Source of the DNA: Ariolimax columbianus | Lineage: Eukaryota > Mollusca > Gastropoda > Stylommatophora > Arionidae | Assembly: GCA_036924085.1 (NCBI GenBank) | Contig: JAVGWX010000004.1 | Coordinates: 74,837,590-74,901,589, forward strand | DNA length: 64,000 nucleotides | Direction: 5' to 3' | In this document: in pieces, positions 34,436 through 44,959 of the stretch | How positions within the stretch are numbered: the first letter of the stretch is position 1 | Layout of the letters: each line of letters opens with the position of its first letter | Notes under the pieces: model-generated | The model's input: the letters and a program-made list of their open reading frames with translations, nothing else | What the model was told of the DNA's origin: nothing | The model's database searches: none | Made by a program: the position numbers and the translations under genes

Positions 34436-34935
34436 GGCTTGGCTTGGCTTGGCTTGGCGTGGCTTGGCGTGGCTTGGCTTGGCTTGGCTTGGCTTGGCGT
34501 GGCGTGGCTTGGCGTGGCTTGGCTTGGCTTGGCTTGGCTTGGCTTGGCTTGGCGTGGCGTGGCTTGGCTTGGCGTGGCTTGGCTTGGCTTCGTTCGTTCT
34601 CAATCTCCAACTAACAAACCCTGAAAGGGCTTAAGTAGCAGAATGTAGTCCAGAGAACGGATTGCGTTGTGTCGTAGTTTACAGCTTGACCCTCGATATT
34701 AGCATCTTTTGGTCCAACACATCCGACTTTAGCAAGCATTTTTTGAGTACCGGGTTAGCATTCCCTCTTCGATCCCTTCTGCTTAGCCAGTCTGCCCTGA
34801 TGCAGCCTGTTATCCAGGATCACCGCATGGAGGTGTAGAAGGGTCTTGGCATCTCTGGTTCGCTGGCCCTGACGCTAGCAGTCAGCTATGGGTCGCTGAC
34901 CACTGCAGCTCATGCGCTGCTCAGCATCTTGATCC
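34436..34935 (-). mobile_element. Family X repeat with expanded (AAGCC)n tail
   Basis: Flanked by a perfect 12-bp target duplication CAACCAGCATTT (34424-34435 and 34936-34947). At left is a run of about 31 GGCTT/GGCGT pentamers (34436-34590); the X body follows to its head (CAGCATCTTGATCC). The tail differs from the (GAA)n tail of other X copies. Confidence 0.92.
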
Positions 34936-36864
34936 CAACCAGCATTTAATAAAAGTTGTCGCTTGAGACTTCAATGGTCGAACGGAAACGACCCGATGAA
35001 CGATACATCGGTGATTTCTCTGACGACATACGCAATGCACGTGGTGAGCGTCTGGCTATCTTTGCTGAAACTAATGAGCTCCATATCATGAGCACGTCAT
35101 TCGACAAGCCATTGGGTGAAAAGATGGTCCTGGCGCTCTCTAAATAAGGAAAATAGGACTGAGATTGATTATTAAAGATCTCAAATGTGTTACTAACGTT
35201 GAAGTTCTGCATCGTCTTCCTATTGATAGTGATCATAGACCAATTCGGGCAACCATGAATTTGAAGACGCCCTCAATTAAAAATCTAATCCATACTCATA
35301 CCACTCTTGATTCTGCTAGACTAGCAAAGGGAGTTCAACGACAATACTGGCAATGTACAGGCTCTCCAACCTGCTAGCTGGAACAATTGCGGGGTCAGCT
35401 GAATAACTGCACCAATGTGGCTAAATAAAACAAACAAGGACAAAACGCAGTATAATCAAGGCTACCACACTAAGATTCATTGCAACCAGAAGACGACTCA
35501 AAGTCAATGTAATAATCAATACAATCGAACTGTGTGAAATCAACAAAATGATTAGATGTAAACTCAGAGAAGATTATGAACAGGCTACAGAAATTGATCA
35601 AAACAGCTGAGACAAGACTGAGTACGATCAAATGTCGAATAGACCTTGACCAGTCAAAAATGCTTATGACGGCTCTAAAAAAACCGGATGGTACAACCTT
35701 GACATACAGAAAAAAAAATTGAAGAAGAATATCGGAGGTTCTACACTGACCTCTTCACATCCAAAGCAGTAATCCATAAACGGCCATTCACTCAGGTTTT
35801 ACGTTATCACCGGAGATCCTAACGTTAGAGCCGATTCATGCAATCAAGCATCTAATAATAGGAAAATTCCCAGGACTGGATTAGAGTCACTGTATATGGT
35901 ATTCGTGCGGGAGGGGAAAACTGGCAAGCGAGCTGACAAAACTGTTTAATAAATGTTTAAATAAAGGCAAAATCTCCAATCAATGGAAAACTTCCAAAAC
36001 AAAACTAATTCATAAAAAGGGGACACAAAAGACCTTGTCAACTACTGTCCGATATGTTTGCTATCATCCTTGTACAAGCTTTTCACGAGAGTAATTCTGA
36101 ACAGATTAAAAAAGCAACTTGATAAAAATCAGACACGAGAGCAGGCGGAATTCGAGAAGGGCTACTCCCCCATTGACCCCCTCCACTGGCTAATGGAGAG
36201 ATCAACGATCGACGTGATCTTTTCTCTACGACTCTCTACGACAGCTACAAGAAAAGTCATGCGAGCAGAATAAGCCTTTTTATATCGCTTTCGTCGACTT
36301 GACACAAACATTTGATTTAGTTAATAGGGATGGATGGACTCTTCAAAATTCTCTCAAAAATAGGCTGCCCTAACAAAACTGATGCAGCCTATAGTGTAAT
36401 TTCATTAGGACATGAAAGGAACAGTCCAATTTATATGTAATGCATCACAACCATTCAGTATTCAATGTAGTGTTAAACAAGGCTGCGTCCTGGCCTCAAC
36501 ACTTTCCGGAATTTTCTTTGCACTGCTACTGAAGCACACATTTGGTAGTGCCACAGAAATGACTTTCCTTCACACTAGATCATATGGCCGTCTATTTAAT
36601 ATTGCGAGACTCAAAGCTAAAAACAAAGATCTGGAACATTACAGCCAGAGAATTGTTATTTACTGATGACGCTGCAATTGTCACTCACAGTTACCAGGAA
36701 CTCCAGAGATTGATAGATAGCTTCTCTAAGGCGTGCACATATTTCAACATTACAATAAGCCTGAGTAAAACAACGTGCTGGGACAAGACGCAGAGGCCAC
36801 CCCAAATATCACTATCGATAACTACGAACTGACAACTGTGGACCAGTTCACTAACTCGAGGTTG

Positions 36865-37231
36865 AGAATGGAATGTAACTGATTTTTCTTCTTCTTCTTC
36901 GTACGCTGTCAGACGTCAACTTGAATTTGTTCGAGGAAAGCAGCTGTCATCATGAGGCTGTCGACATTGCCATAGAGCTTAACATATTGAATAGCCACTT
37001 ATACCGGTTAAAATTGGCTACATTGCCAATGTGTATGTGCGGGCAGGCATTACAGACGTCCGAACGTATCCTGCAAGATTGCCATATGCCTAGCCAATTG
37101 CGTACTGAGTACAAAGCTGTTTGCAAACCTTGAAGAACTCTTCATCACAGCAACCTTTATCCAGAGAACTGGACTTCCCGTATAGACGTAACACGAAAAA
37201 GAACGACGAACAAGAAGAAGAAGAAGAATAC
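36865..37231 (+). mobile_element. LINE 3'-end patch: two 3' ends in opposite orientation
   Basis: 36889-36978 is the reverse complement of the LINE A 3' end: TTCTTCTTCTTCGTACGC, then the KLYGNVDSLMMTAAFLEQI end on the minus strand. 36979-37230 is the plus-strand C-terminus of a related LINE (SHLYRLKLATLPMCMCGQAL, RILQDC) with its own (GAA)n tail at 37208-37229. Together they interrupt the RTE-type LINE between VDQFT and YLGSL. Confidence 0.7.
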
Positions 37232-37850
37232 TTACCTCGGGTCCCTCATCAACGATAAGCCCTTCGACAATCTCATTGGCAAAGCTGCTGCCATATTTTC
37301 TCGTCTCACAACACGTGTCTGGGAAAACCCCAGACTTACTACCAAGACCAAGGCATGGTCTACAATGTATGTGTCGTCAGTACGCTCCTATATGGTAGCA
37401 AAGATGTAAAGAGAAGCAAATATGGCACCCTAACGGCTGCGGGTCTGCATTGCTCTGGAGTTTTAGTTCATTGTGGATGCCGCCAGGCCACGGATTTGCC
37501 TGGAGTTCACACTAGTCGACGACTTACACTCGTGTTTACGGAAACATGTTGTTGCTTTCCGTTTAGACTGATTAATTCGTTCGTTCTATTGTTTTTTCTT
37601 TCTTTGGATTATTCTGGCCTGGATATCGGCTATATGAATTAGCACTTCGTTTAAACCTGGGTCGTATTTTTTGCGGTTGTTCACACAGCTGAACTTCACG
37701 AGATTGGCGCCCTTCACCCTAGCTGCAGACAGCGTCGGTTTTGGTGGGACTGTGTAATTCAGACACGACTATAATTGACCAGAATAAAGCCCGGTAGAGA
37801 TGGCCCTAAGACCTCTAGTGATTATGGAAAAGGCACGAACACAATTATAG

Positions 37851-38133
37851 ATGTCATCCCCCTTCGCTGTCTTGCGGGATACCTGTTTTTGGGAAAGGCT
37901 TCAGGAGCAAACCCTGAGGAAAATCTGCATACTGTGCTACATCCGGTCGTCTAGATAAAATCTTGCCACTGGCGAAAGGTAGCTCAGGATCGAGTGAGGT
38001 TGACAAAAGACGCAGTTTCTTCCTCACTTTAATCCAAATCACAGCACGTCACCCATTTCAGTGGACACAGCAAGAGAAATAACTGTCCATATGGCTGAAC
38101 AAATAGAGTGGTCTTCATCACATGTGATGGACG
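37851..38133 (+). mobile_element. tRNA-related SINE (family S2), copy 2, 5'-truncated
   Basis: Shares TCTTGCCACTGGCGAAAGGT, TAGCTCAGGATCGAGTGAGG and TTCCTCACTTTAATCCAAAT with the other S2 copies. It ends at CACATGTGATGGACGAAC, right beside an X insertion. The promoter part is missing. Confidence 0.7.
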
Positions 38134-38143
38134 AACATCATAT

Positions 38144-38498
38144 GCTTGGCTTCGTTCGTTCTCAATCTCCAGCTACCAAACCCTGAAAGGGCTTAAGTAG
38201 CAGAATGTAGTCCAGAGAACGGATTGCGTTGTGTCGTAGTTCTACAGCTTGACTGCGATATTTGCACCTTTCGATCCAACACATCCGACTTCAGCAAGCA
38301 TTTTCTGAGTACCAGGTTAGCATTCCCTCTTCGATCCCTTCTCCTTTGCCAGTCTGCCTGCTGCAGCCTGTTATTCAGGATCACCACTTGGAGTTGTAGA
38401 AGGGTCTTGGCAGCTCTAGTTTGCTGGCCCTGAAGCTAGCAGTCAGCTATGGGTTGCTGACCACTGCAGCTCATGTGCTGCTCAGCATCCTGATCCCA
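38144..38498 (-). mobile_element. Family X repeat
   Basis: Flanked by AACATCATAT at 38134-38143 and 38499-38508 (10-bp perfect target duplication). The body is near complete; the tail end reads GCTTGGCTTCGTTCGTTCTC, a short version of the (AAGCC)n tail at 34.4 kb. Confidence 0.88.
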
Positions 38499-38799
38499 AA
38501 CATCATATCATATGGTAACGAAACGTGGACAACCTATGCCAAACAGGAGCGAGAGCTCAACAATTTTCACCTAAGGCACCTGAGATCCATCCTTGATGTC
38601 TCATGCAGAGGCAGGCTGACACGAGCAGAGGTGCATTCTCGCACTGGTCTTCCAAGTATGTACACCCTCCTAGCACTAAATAATTGATATATGTATGTTG
38701 TTCTGGGAAAGTGTTTCAATGAAGTGGAGCTGAAACTCACTAAAGCCTTTTACAGATTGGTTGAATACTATGAGGATCATCACCATCATATGGTTTATC

Positions 38800-39870
38800 A
38801 GTCCTGAGACTTGTTGTAAGGTTGTCTGAGTATGTTTCTCCATTTGACCCTACCCTCTGCAGCTCTTTTCATTTCAGCATAACTTCGTACTTTAATGTCC
38901 CTGCATGCCTGAGATGTAAAGGTGAGGTTTGGACGCCCGGGTTCTCTCTTCTCTTGCCCTCTAGTATCTTCTGTAGAAGACTTTGATGTCTCATACTGTG
39001 ACCAACCAGATGTTTTCGTATTAAGTGCAATATTTGTCTTTGTGCGCCCACTTCAGTGAGTACCTTGTCATTGGATCTCCTGTCTGTTCAACTCACTTTT
39101 TCCATTCTATCGTAGCACCATATTTAAAACGCTTCCAATATTTTTTCATCTTTCTTTGCTAGAGTCCATGATTCAGTTCCATACAATCCAATTGGCCATT
39201 TATGAGTGGCAATTATTATTTTCCTCAGTTCTACCCTGATATGCTTTGAGGTTAACAATTTCTTATTTTCTCTTAACCCCCCCCCCCCCCCCCCCCCCCC
39301 AATGCAATAATTGTCTTAGTTTCTGTCTGATTGAAAACATTTTCTGTTATGGTTTACCCTAAATATGTAAACTTATGTACTTGTTCAATTATTTCTCCAT
39401 TGATGACCATATTTATTTGCCTACGTTGCTTGGATATTACCAAGGTCTTTGTCTTCGATGTGTTCATTTTCATGCCAAACTCTTTTTTTCAGGCAGCATT
39501 TGCGACGTTGCTACTGATCCTCTCACTTTCACTTGGTCATCGGCAAATTTGATGGCATTAACTTTCATACCATTAACTTTGACACCCTTATTACAACTGC
39601 GCATAACCTTGTCCATCATCATCTCAGATTATGCGTTATAGAGATTCGATGAAAGCTAGCAGCCCTGTCTTCTTTTGGAAATTGGATCCGTGAGACCTTC
39701 TCAGATTGAAAAAATAGTCTCTTGATTTTCATACAGGTACTGGATTAACTTAATGAGTGATCTTTCTATACCTATTAGTTGCAGAATCTTAAAAAGCTTG
39801 CTTCACGGGACTTGATCAAATGCTTTCTTGTATTCTATGAGGATAATCATCTCAAAATTAGCCCCATCAA
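38800..39870 (-). mobile_element. LINE RT palm to C-terminus, degenerate
   Basis: The minus strand has IILIEYKKAFDQVP (motif A, near 39800), PMTK at the motif C position, KRVWHENEHIEDKDLG, INMVINGEIIEQVHKFTYLG (thumb) and later IRKHLVGHSMRH. A 24-bp C run lies at 39277-39300 inside it. Confidence 0.65.
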
Positions 39871-39879
39871 ATCTCAGGT

Positions 39880-40130
39880 TTGTACATTTCACCTGAAGAA
39901 CAGAGAAGCAAGACGGAAAATCCAGATTAGTTGACGGGCATGAACTTAAACATAACAATACACATAAGTAGTTAGGAATTACAATGGATCGCAATTTGTA
40001 CTACAAGAACACTGTAAGGCATTGATACAAAAAGCTGTCGCAAGAAATAACATACAATCTAAGCTAACAAACACAGCATAGAGAGCTTCACAGCGGTGCG
40101 GCGCACATCCGCAATCACATTGCGTGTTTC
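39880..40130 (+). mobile_element. Jockey-type LINE fragment related to 26990-28640
   Basis: Nucleotide similarity to 27485-27750 over about 250 bp: TTTCACCTGAAGAACAGA, GAATTACAATGGATCGCA. The encoded block is FHLKNREARRK...NYNGS. It ends where the 36-bp array starts. Confidence 0.7.
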
Positions 40131-40134
40131 TGCA

Positions 40135-42168
40135 TCAGTGTTACTTCACCTATCAAGTTGTCTTACTCCTGGTCTATTGTCTCACCTATCAAGTTGTCTT
40201 ACTCCTGGTCTATTGTCTCACCTGTCAAGTTGTCTTACTCCTGGTCTATTGTCTCACCTGTCAAGTTGTCTTACTCCTGGTCTATTGTCTCACCTGTTCT
40301 GTTGTCTTACTCCTGGTCTATTGTCTCACCTGTCGTTGTCTTACTCATGGTCTGTTGTATCACGTGTTCAGTTGTCTCACTCATGGTTTGTTGTCTTACC
40401 TGTCCAGTTGTCTTACTCCTGGTTTATTGTCTCACCAATGATCACCTGTCCAGTTGTCTTACGCCTGGTTTATTGTCTCCCCAATGGTCACCTGTCCAGT
40501 TGTCTTACTCCTGGTTTATTGTTTCATCTGTCCAGTTGTCTTACTCCTGGTTTATTGTCTCACCTGTTCAGTTGTCTTACTCCTGGTTTATTGTTTCACC
40601 TGTCCAGTTGTCTTACTCCTGGTTTTTTGTCTCACCTGTCCAGTTGTCTTACTCCTGGTTTATTGTCTCACCTGTCCAATTGTCTTACTCCTGGTTTATT
40701 GTTTCATCTGTCCAGTTGTCTTACTCCTGGTTTATTGTTTCACCTGTCCAGTTTTCTTACTCCTGGTTTATTGTCTCACCTGTCCAATTGTCTTACTCCT
40801 GGTTTATTGTTTCATCTGTCCAGTTGTCTTACTCCTGGTTTATTGTCTCACCTGTCCAGTTGTCTTACTCCTGGTTTATTGTTTCACCTGTCCAGTTGTC
40901 TTACTCCTGGTTTATTGTCTCACCTGTCCAGTTGTATTACTCCTGGTTTATTGTTTCATCTGTCCAGTTTTCTTACTCCTGGTTTATTGTCCCACCTGTC
41001 CAATTGTCTTACTCCTGGTTTATTGTTTCATCTGTCCAGTTGTCTTACTCCTGGTTTATTGTTTCACCTGTCCAGTTTTCTTACTCCTGGTTTATTGTCT
41101 CACCTGTCCAATTGTCTTACTCCTGGTTTATTGTTTCATCTGTCCAGTTGTCTTACTCCTGGTTTATTATTTCACCTGTCCAGTTTTCTTACTCCTGGTT
41201 TATTGTCTCACCTGTCCAGTTGTCTTACTCCTGGTTTATTGTCTCACCTGTTCAGTTGTCTTACTCCTGGTTTATTGTTTCACCTGTCCAGTTTTCTTAC
41301 TCCTGGTTTATTGTTTCACCTGTCCAGTTGTCTTACTCCTGGTTTATTGTTTCACCTGTCCAGTTGTCTTACTCCTGGTTTATTGTCTCACCTGTCCAAT
41401 TGTCTTACTCCTGGTTTATTGTCTCACCTGTTCAGTTGTCTTACTCCTGGTTTATTGTCTCACCTGTTCAGTTGTCTTACTCCTGGTTTATTGTCTCACC
41501 TGTCCAGTTGTATTACTCCTGGTTTATTGTCTCACCTGTCCAGTTGTATTACTCCGGGTTTATTGTCTCACCTGTTCAGTTGTATTACTCCTGGTTTATT
41601 GTCTCACCTGTCCAGTTGTCTTACTCCTGGTTTATTGTCTCACCTGTCCAGTTGTATTACTCCTGGTTTATTGTCTCACCTGTCCAGTTGTATTACTCCT
41701 GGTTTATTGTTTCACCTGTCCAGTTTTCTTACTCCTGGTTTATTGTCTCACCTGTCCAATTGTCTTACTCCTGGTTTATTGTTTCATCTGTCCAGTTGTC
41801 TTACTCCTGGTTTATTGTTTCACCTGTCCAGTTTTCTTACTCCTGGTTTATTGTTTCACCTGTCCAGTTTTCTTACTCCTGGTTTATTGTTTCATCTGTC
41901 CAGTTGTCTTACTCCTGGTTTATTGTCTCACCTGTCCAGTTTTCTTACTCCTGGTTTATTGTTTCACCTGTCCAGTTTTCTTACTCCTGGTTTATTGTCT
42001 CACCTTTTCAGTTGTCTTACTCCTGGTTTATTGTCTCACCTGTTCAGTTGTCTTACTCCTGGTTTATTGTCTCACCTGTCTAGTTGTCTTACTCCTGGTT
42101 TATTGTTTCACCTGTCTAGTTGTCTTACTTCTGGTTTATTGTCTCATCTGTGGTCACCTGTGAAGTTG
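40135..42168. repeat. 36-bp minisatellite, about 55 units
   Basis: The unit reads CAGTTGTCTTACTCCTGG followed by TTTATTGTCTCACCTGTC. Units differ at a few fixed sites (GTCTCACC/GTTTCATC/GTTTCACC; CAGTTG/CAATTG/CAGTTTT). Because 36 is divisible by three, all three plus frames stay open (up to 692 codons), giving 12-residue periodic peptides. There is no promoter, splice site or conserved protein, so these frames are a by-product of the repeat. Confidence 0.95.
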
Positions 42169-42515
42169 GCTTGACTTCGTTCTCAATCTCCCGCTAACAA
42201 ACCCTGTAAAAGGCTTTGCAAGTAGCAGCATGTAGTCCAGTGAACGGAATGTGCTGTGTCATAGTTTACAGCTTGGCTGCGGTATTTCCACCTTTCGGTC
42301 CAACACATTCGACTTCAGCAGGCATGTTTTAGTTACTGGTTAGCCTTCCCTCTTCGATCCCTTCTACTTAGCCAGTCTGCTCTGTTGCAGGCTTGTTATC
42401 CAGGATCACCATGTGGAGGTGTAGAAGGGTCTTGATAGCTCTGGTTCACTGGCCCTGACGCTAGCAGTCAGCAATGAGTTGATGACCACTGCAGCTCATG
42501 CGCTGCTCAGCATCT
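42169..42515 (-). mobile_element. Family X repeat inserted in the 36-bp array
   Basis: Flanked by TCACCTGTGAAGTTG (42154-42168) and TCACCTGTCAAGTTG (42516-42530), a 15-bp target duplication made of array sequence. The body runs from TTCGTTCTCAATCTCC to the head CTGCTCAGCATCT. Confidence 0.9.
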
Positions 42516-42544
42516 TCACCTGTCAAGTTGTCTTCTATGCATAA

Positions 42545-42735
42545 TCAATTCATGACATCCCTCTTTTGTCTGCAATGTTCTTGCATAATGGGTGTCTTGT
42601 GTCTGCAGTAGCTCACATATGCCGACAGATGTTCAACAATGTATCTCATCTTTATAATAGGAATGACCTCAGTATAATATAGGACCAGTTGCTCCCCTTT
42701 ATTCTGGATGTATTCCAGCCTGGCACACTGTAAAC
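42545..42735 (-). mobile_element. LINE thumb fragment, same family as 26062-26225
   Basis: The minus frame reads QCARLEYIQNKGEQLVLYYT, then EVIPIIKMRYIVEHLSAYVS. This matches the CERLERIQNEGMRLVLDCTR block at 26.1 kb. Confidence 0.65.
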
Positions 42736-43705
42736 TGTTTGGGAAAAACCAGAAACTTACAACAAAAATCAAGGCCAAGGTTTGTAATGCCAGCATGCTC
42801 CTATACGGTAGTGAAACTTGGGCATCCTATGCTAAACAATAGCACATGCTTAGCACCTTCCATCTGCGGCTCCTGTGATCCATTCTTGGAATTACATGGA
42901 CAGACAGAATGACAAATGCAGAGATTCACTCTTGCACTGGTCTCCCAAGTATGTACACTCTCCTTAGGCAGCACAGACTACAATGGCTGAGTCATGTTCG
43001 GCTCATGGAAGATGGTCGCATGTCTAAAGATATCCTCTTAAAACAGCTGGTGGATGGCAAAAGAACAAGTCGGCCTCTTGACAACTGACGTTTTAAGATG
43101 TGTGTTGTTGTTCATCCATCACGCGTGATGAGGACCTTTTCTTTTTCACTTTAGCCATTCCTTCCAATCGAGTATTCTGTACTTCCGGATTGTGGATGGG
43201 TGATAAGTCCGATTTGGGATCTGCATACTTACAGGCAGTGAGGGCATGTAAAGTTCGCATCGTGAGACTATAATATTTCACAGGCTTTTCTGGCCTTTCT
43301 CCGTTGTTCTACTGCAGTCTTTTTTTAGAAGCCTCGCATGACACTGCTCCTCTGCGGAGTGCTGCACGCCAGGTTGTACGATTTTTTGCAGCATATTTCG
43401 AGGTTGATGTTGAGGGCTTTTAAAGACATTTTTAGTGTGTCTTTAAAGCGCTTTTTTTGGCCTCCTTGGCAGCATTTGCCATTCTGCATCTCGTCATAGA
43501 AGATTATTTTTGACAACGATAGCCTGGCATGCGAACCACATAACCCGCCCAGCGAATCTGTGATTGCATCATGATGGTATCAATGTGTGTAAGCATGATA
43601 TGAAGGCATTGGACATGATTCTGACATCCTGGGAAGACAAAGCTGCAGATCGATCCAAGAAGTGCCCTCTCATACTGGGTGAAAAGAAAACCAAAACACA
43701 GTAAG
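42736..43705 (+). mobile_element. RTE-type LINE C-terminus, interrupted
   Basis: Broken plus frames in 42740-43090 give NCLGKTRNL, TLALVSQVCTLSLG and GKRTSRPL. After an interruption at about 43092-43580 the block HDMKALDMILTSWEDKAADR resumes at 43590. Both parts match the C-terminus of the LINE at 37.2-38.7 kb and 61.2 kb. Confidence 0.65.
43092..43580 (-). mobile_element. LINE C-terminus with zinc-finger-like end, nested
   Basis: The minus strand reads IIFYDEMQNGKCCQGGQKKR, FKDTLKMSLKALNINLEI, then CPHCL.VCRSQIGLITH, a C2H2-like finger seen at the end of some LINE proteins. The 3' end TCATCACGCGTGATGGATGA resembles the 3' end of SINE S2. Confidence 0.6.
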
Positions 43706-43709
43706 GAGT

Positions 43710-44330
43710 TATCACTTCCAAGGTCGCATCATCTTATAGTGAGTCGTGACCGAAATACTACTAATAACACATGGCATTACAACTTAATGTTACGAAGTTA
43801 GAACATAAAACACTTCAACCATTATGTTTTCTCCAAAGAATCAACATGAAATCAGAATCATATATGGAGTTTATTATATTCACATTTCCATATATCAAAA
43901 ACATGACAAGATCAAATGTACAGTATATTTGCAGGCAAGCTGCTAATGAGGGCAAGTAATAACTATTTCTTGTTAATCTTAATAATTATATACAGATACT
44001 GTAAATACAGAATGCTATGGGAAAGGGCTGATCATACTATAACAAAATAGTCTACTGTGTGATAGAGGCAGACAAAAATACTAAAAAATTCACTATGTAA
44101 ATTTAACATTATTTTAGTCTCATTGGCTCTTTCCGTTTTGTCAGACGATAGTAAGTTGTGCTTTGAAAAAAAGGGGGATGTAACTACAGTCCATGAATAT
44201 AATGATAGTAATTCGTAAGACCAATCCAAGCTGAGAAACGTCAACACAGTGTGTGCAAGGAAAATCAGGACTGTTTGCGGCATCGCATTGTGTGGCATGT
44301 TTTCTCAAATGCTGAGTCCTTAGCCTGTCC
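43710..44330. other. Non-coding, nothing recognised
   Basis: AT-rich sequence. No exon or repeat was recognised. Confidence 0.4.
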
Positions 44331-44334
44331 ACAA

Positions 44335-44735
44335 TCAGTATCTCATTTGTCTGTATTCCATGATTAATCCTGCCCCTCCATGCAACACAATCCATGACGT
44401 CCTGTTCTTATGATTCCAAATCGAAGTAGTGGCCGGCCCCAAAATCTTTTGGCATTCTGCCATCATCCATCCTCCAAGTGTGTCCCAGCTATCAGAGTCG
44501 TCAAAGACTAAGCATGGAAAATACAGTGACAGTACCTGATCTCTCCAATACCTCTGTGTTAGTGATCTTGTCCTGCCACCCAATCCCCAGGATTGTGCGC
44601 AGACACCTCATGTGAAAGCTATTCAGCCGTCTCTCTTGGTGAGTGTAGGTAGACTTCACTGCTATAAAGAAGGGTGCTAAGGACACGGGTCTGGTAAACA
44701 AGGGTTTTCCTTTTAACAGTGAGCTTCTTGTTCAC
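44335..44735 (-). mobile_element. RTE-type LINE C-terminal fragment
   Basis: The minus strand reads THQERRLNSFHMRCLRTILG, IGWQDKITNTEVLERSG and, in another frame, DSWDTLGGWMM. This is the same C-terminal block as YAKQERELNNFHLRHLRSIL at 38.5 kb. Confidence 0.75.
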
Positions 44736-44779
44736 TCAGGAACATTTTGTTAGTCTGCTCATTGTTGTGGCCGCCTTGT

Positions 44780-44850
44780 GATGTCTAAAAGAAACTGGTT
44801 GTATACATACTCTGTAGAGTCTTCTAAACCAGTTTAAAGATATTAAGCTG
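44780..44850 (+). mobile_element. CR1-type LINE 3' terminus, short stub
   Basis: ACTGGTTGTATACATACTCT, followed by GTAGAGTCTTCTAAACCAG and TTAAAGATATTAAG. This is the last ~65 bp of the CR1 family found at 5.0, 14.6 and 48.4 kb, a severely 5'-truncated insertion. Confidence 0.75.
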
Positions 44851-44959
44851 TTATGTTCCTTAGTGCCAAACATGGCACATAAGGCAGAAACCAGTGTTCT
44901 ACAGTGTGATCTGTATGAAACTATTCTTTTCAGTTCCATGTATGTTGTTCAAGCACATA

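Larger units (their letters stand above)
34150..38690 (+). mobile_element. RTE-type LINE, one copy split by nested insertions
   Basis: Collinear plus-strand blocks are: endonuclease IGFIIARRHVPNV and EYADDDIDKLYELLEEQLRQ (34175-34435); DFNGR and SDHRPIRATMNLK (34948-35260); RT LYKLFTRVILNRLKKQL, FVDLTQTFDLV, VKQGCVLASTLSGIFF and LLFTDDAAIVTHS (36060-36800); VDQFT (about 36850) with YLGSLINDKPFDNLIGKAAA (37232-37300); and YGNETWTTYAKQEREL with GLPSMYTLLAL (38510-38680). Insertions separate the blocks: X at 34436-34935, a LINE patch at 36865-37231, and SINE S2 plus X up to 38498. All frames are broken. Confidence 0.8.

Noticed and set aside
34326..34634. Ala/Lys/Pro/Gln- and Trp/Leu/Gly-rich frames at 34.3-34.6 kb
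   Set aside because: These are translations of the GGCTT/GGCGT pentamer run in the X tail.
39277..39300. C runs of 16-24 bp (30661, 39277, 51770) as functional elements
   Set aside because: Simple sequence; lengths may also be affected by sequencing error.
40135..42168. A 36-bp repeat resembling a CRISPR array
   Set aside because: Units are head to tail with no spacers, and the genome is animal.
40096..42174. Very long plus-strand open frames (569 to 692 codons) that look like a repeat protein
   Set aside because: All three frames are open at once because the DNA repeat is 36 bp with no stop. No start context, splice signals or known protein. By-product of a minisatellite.
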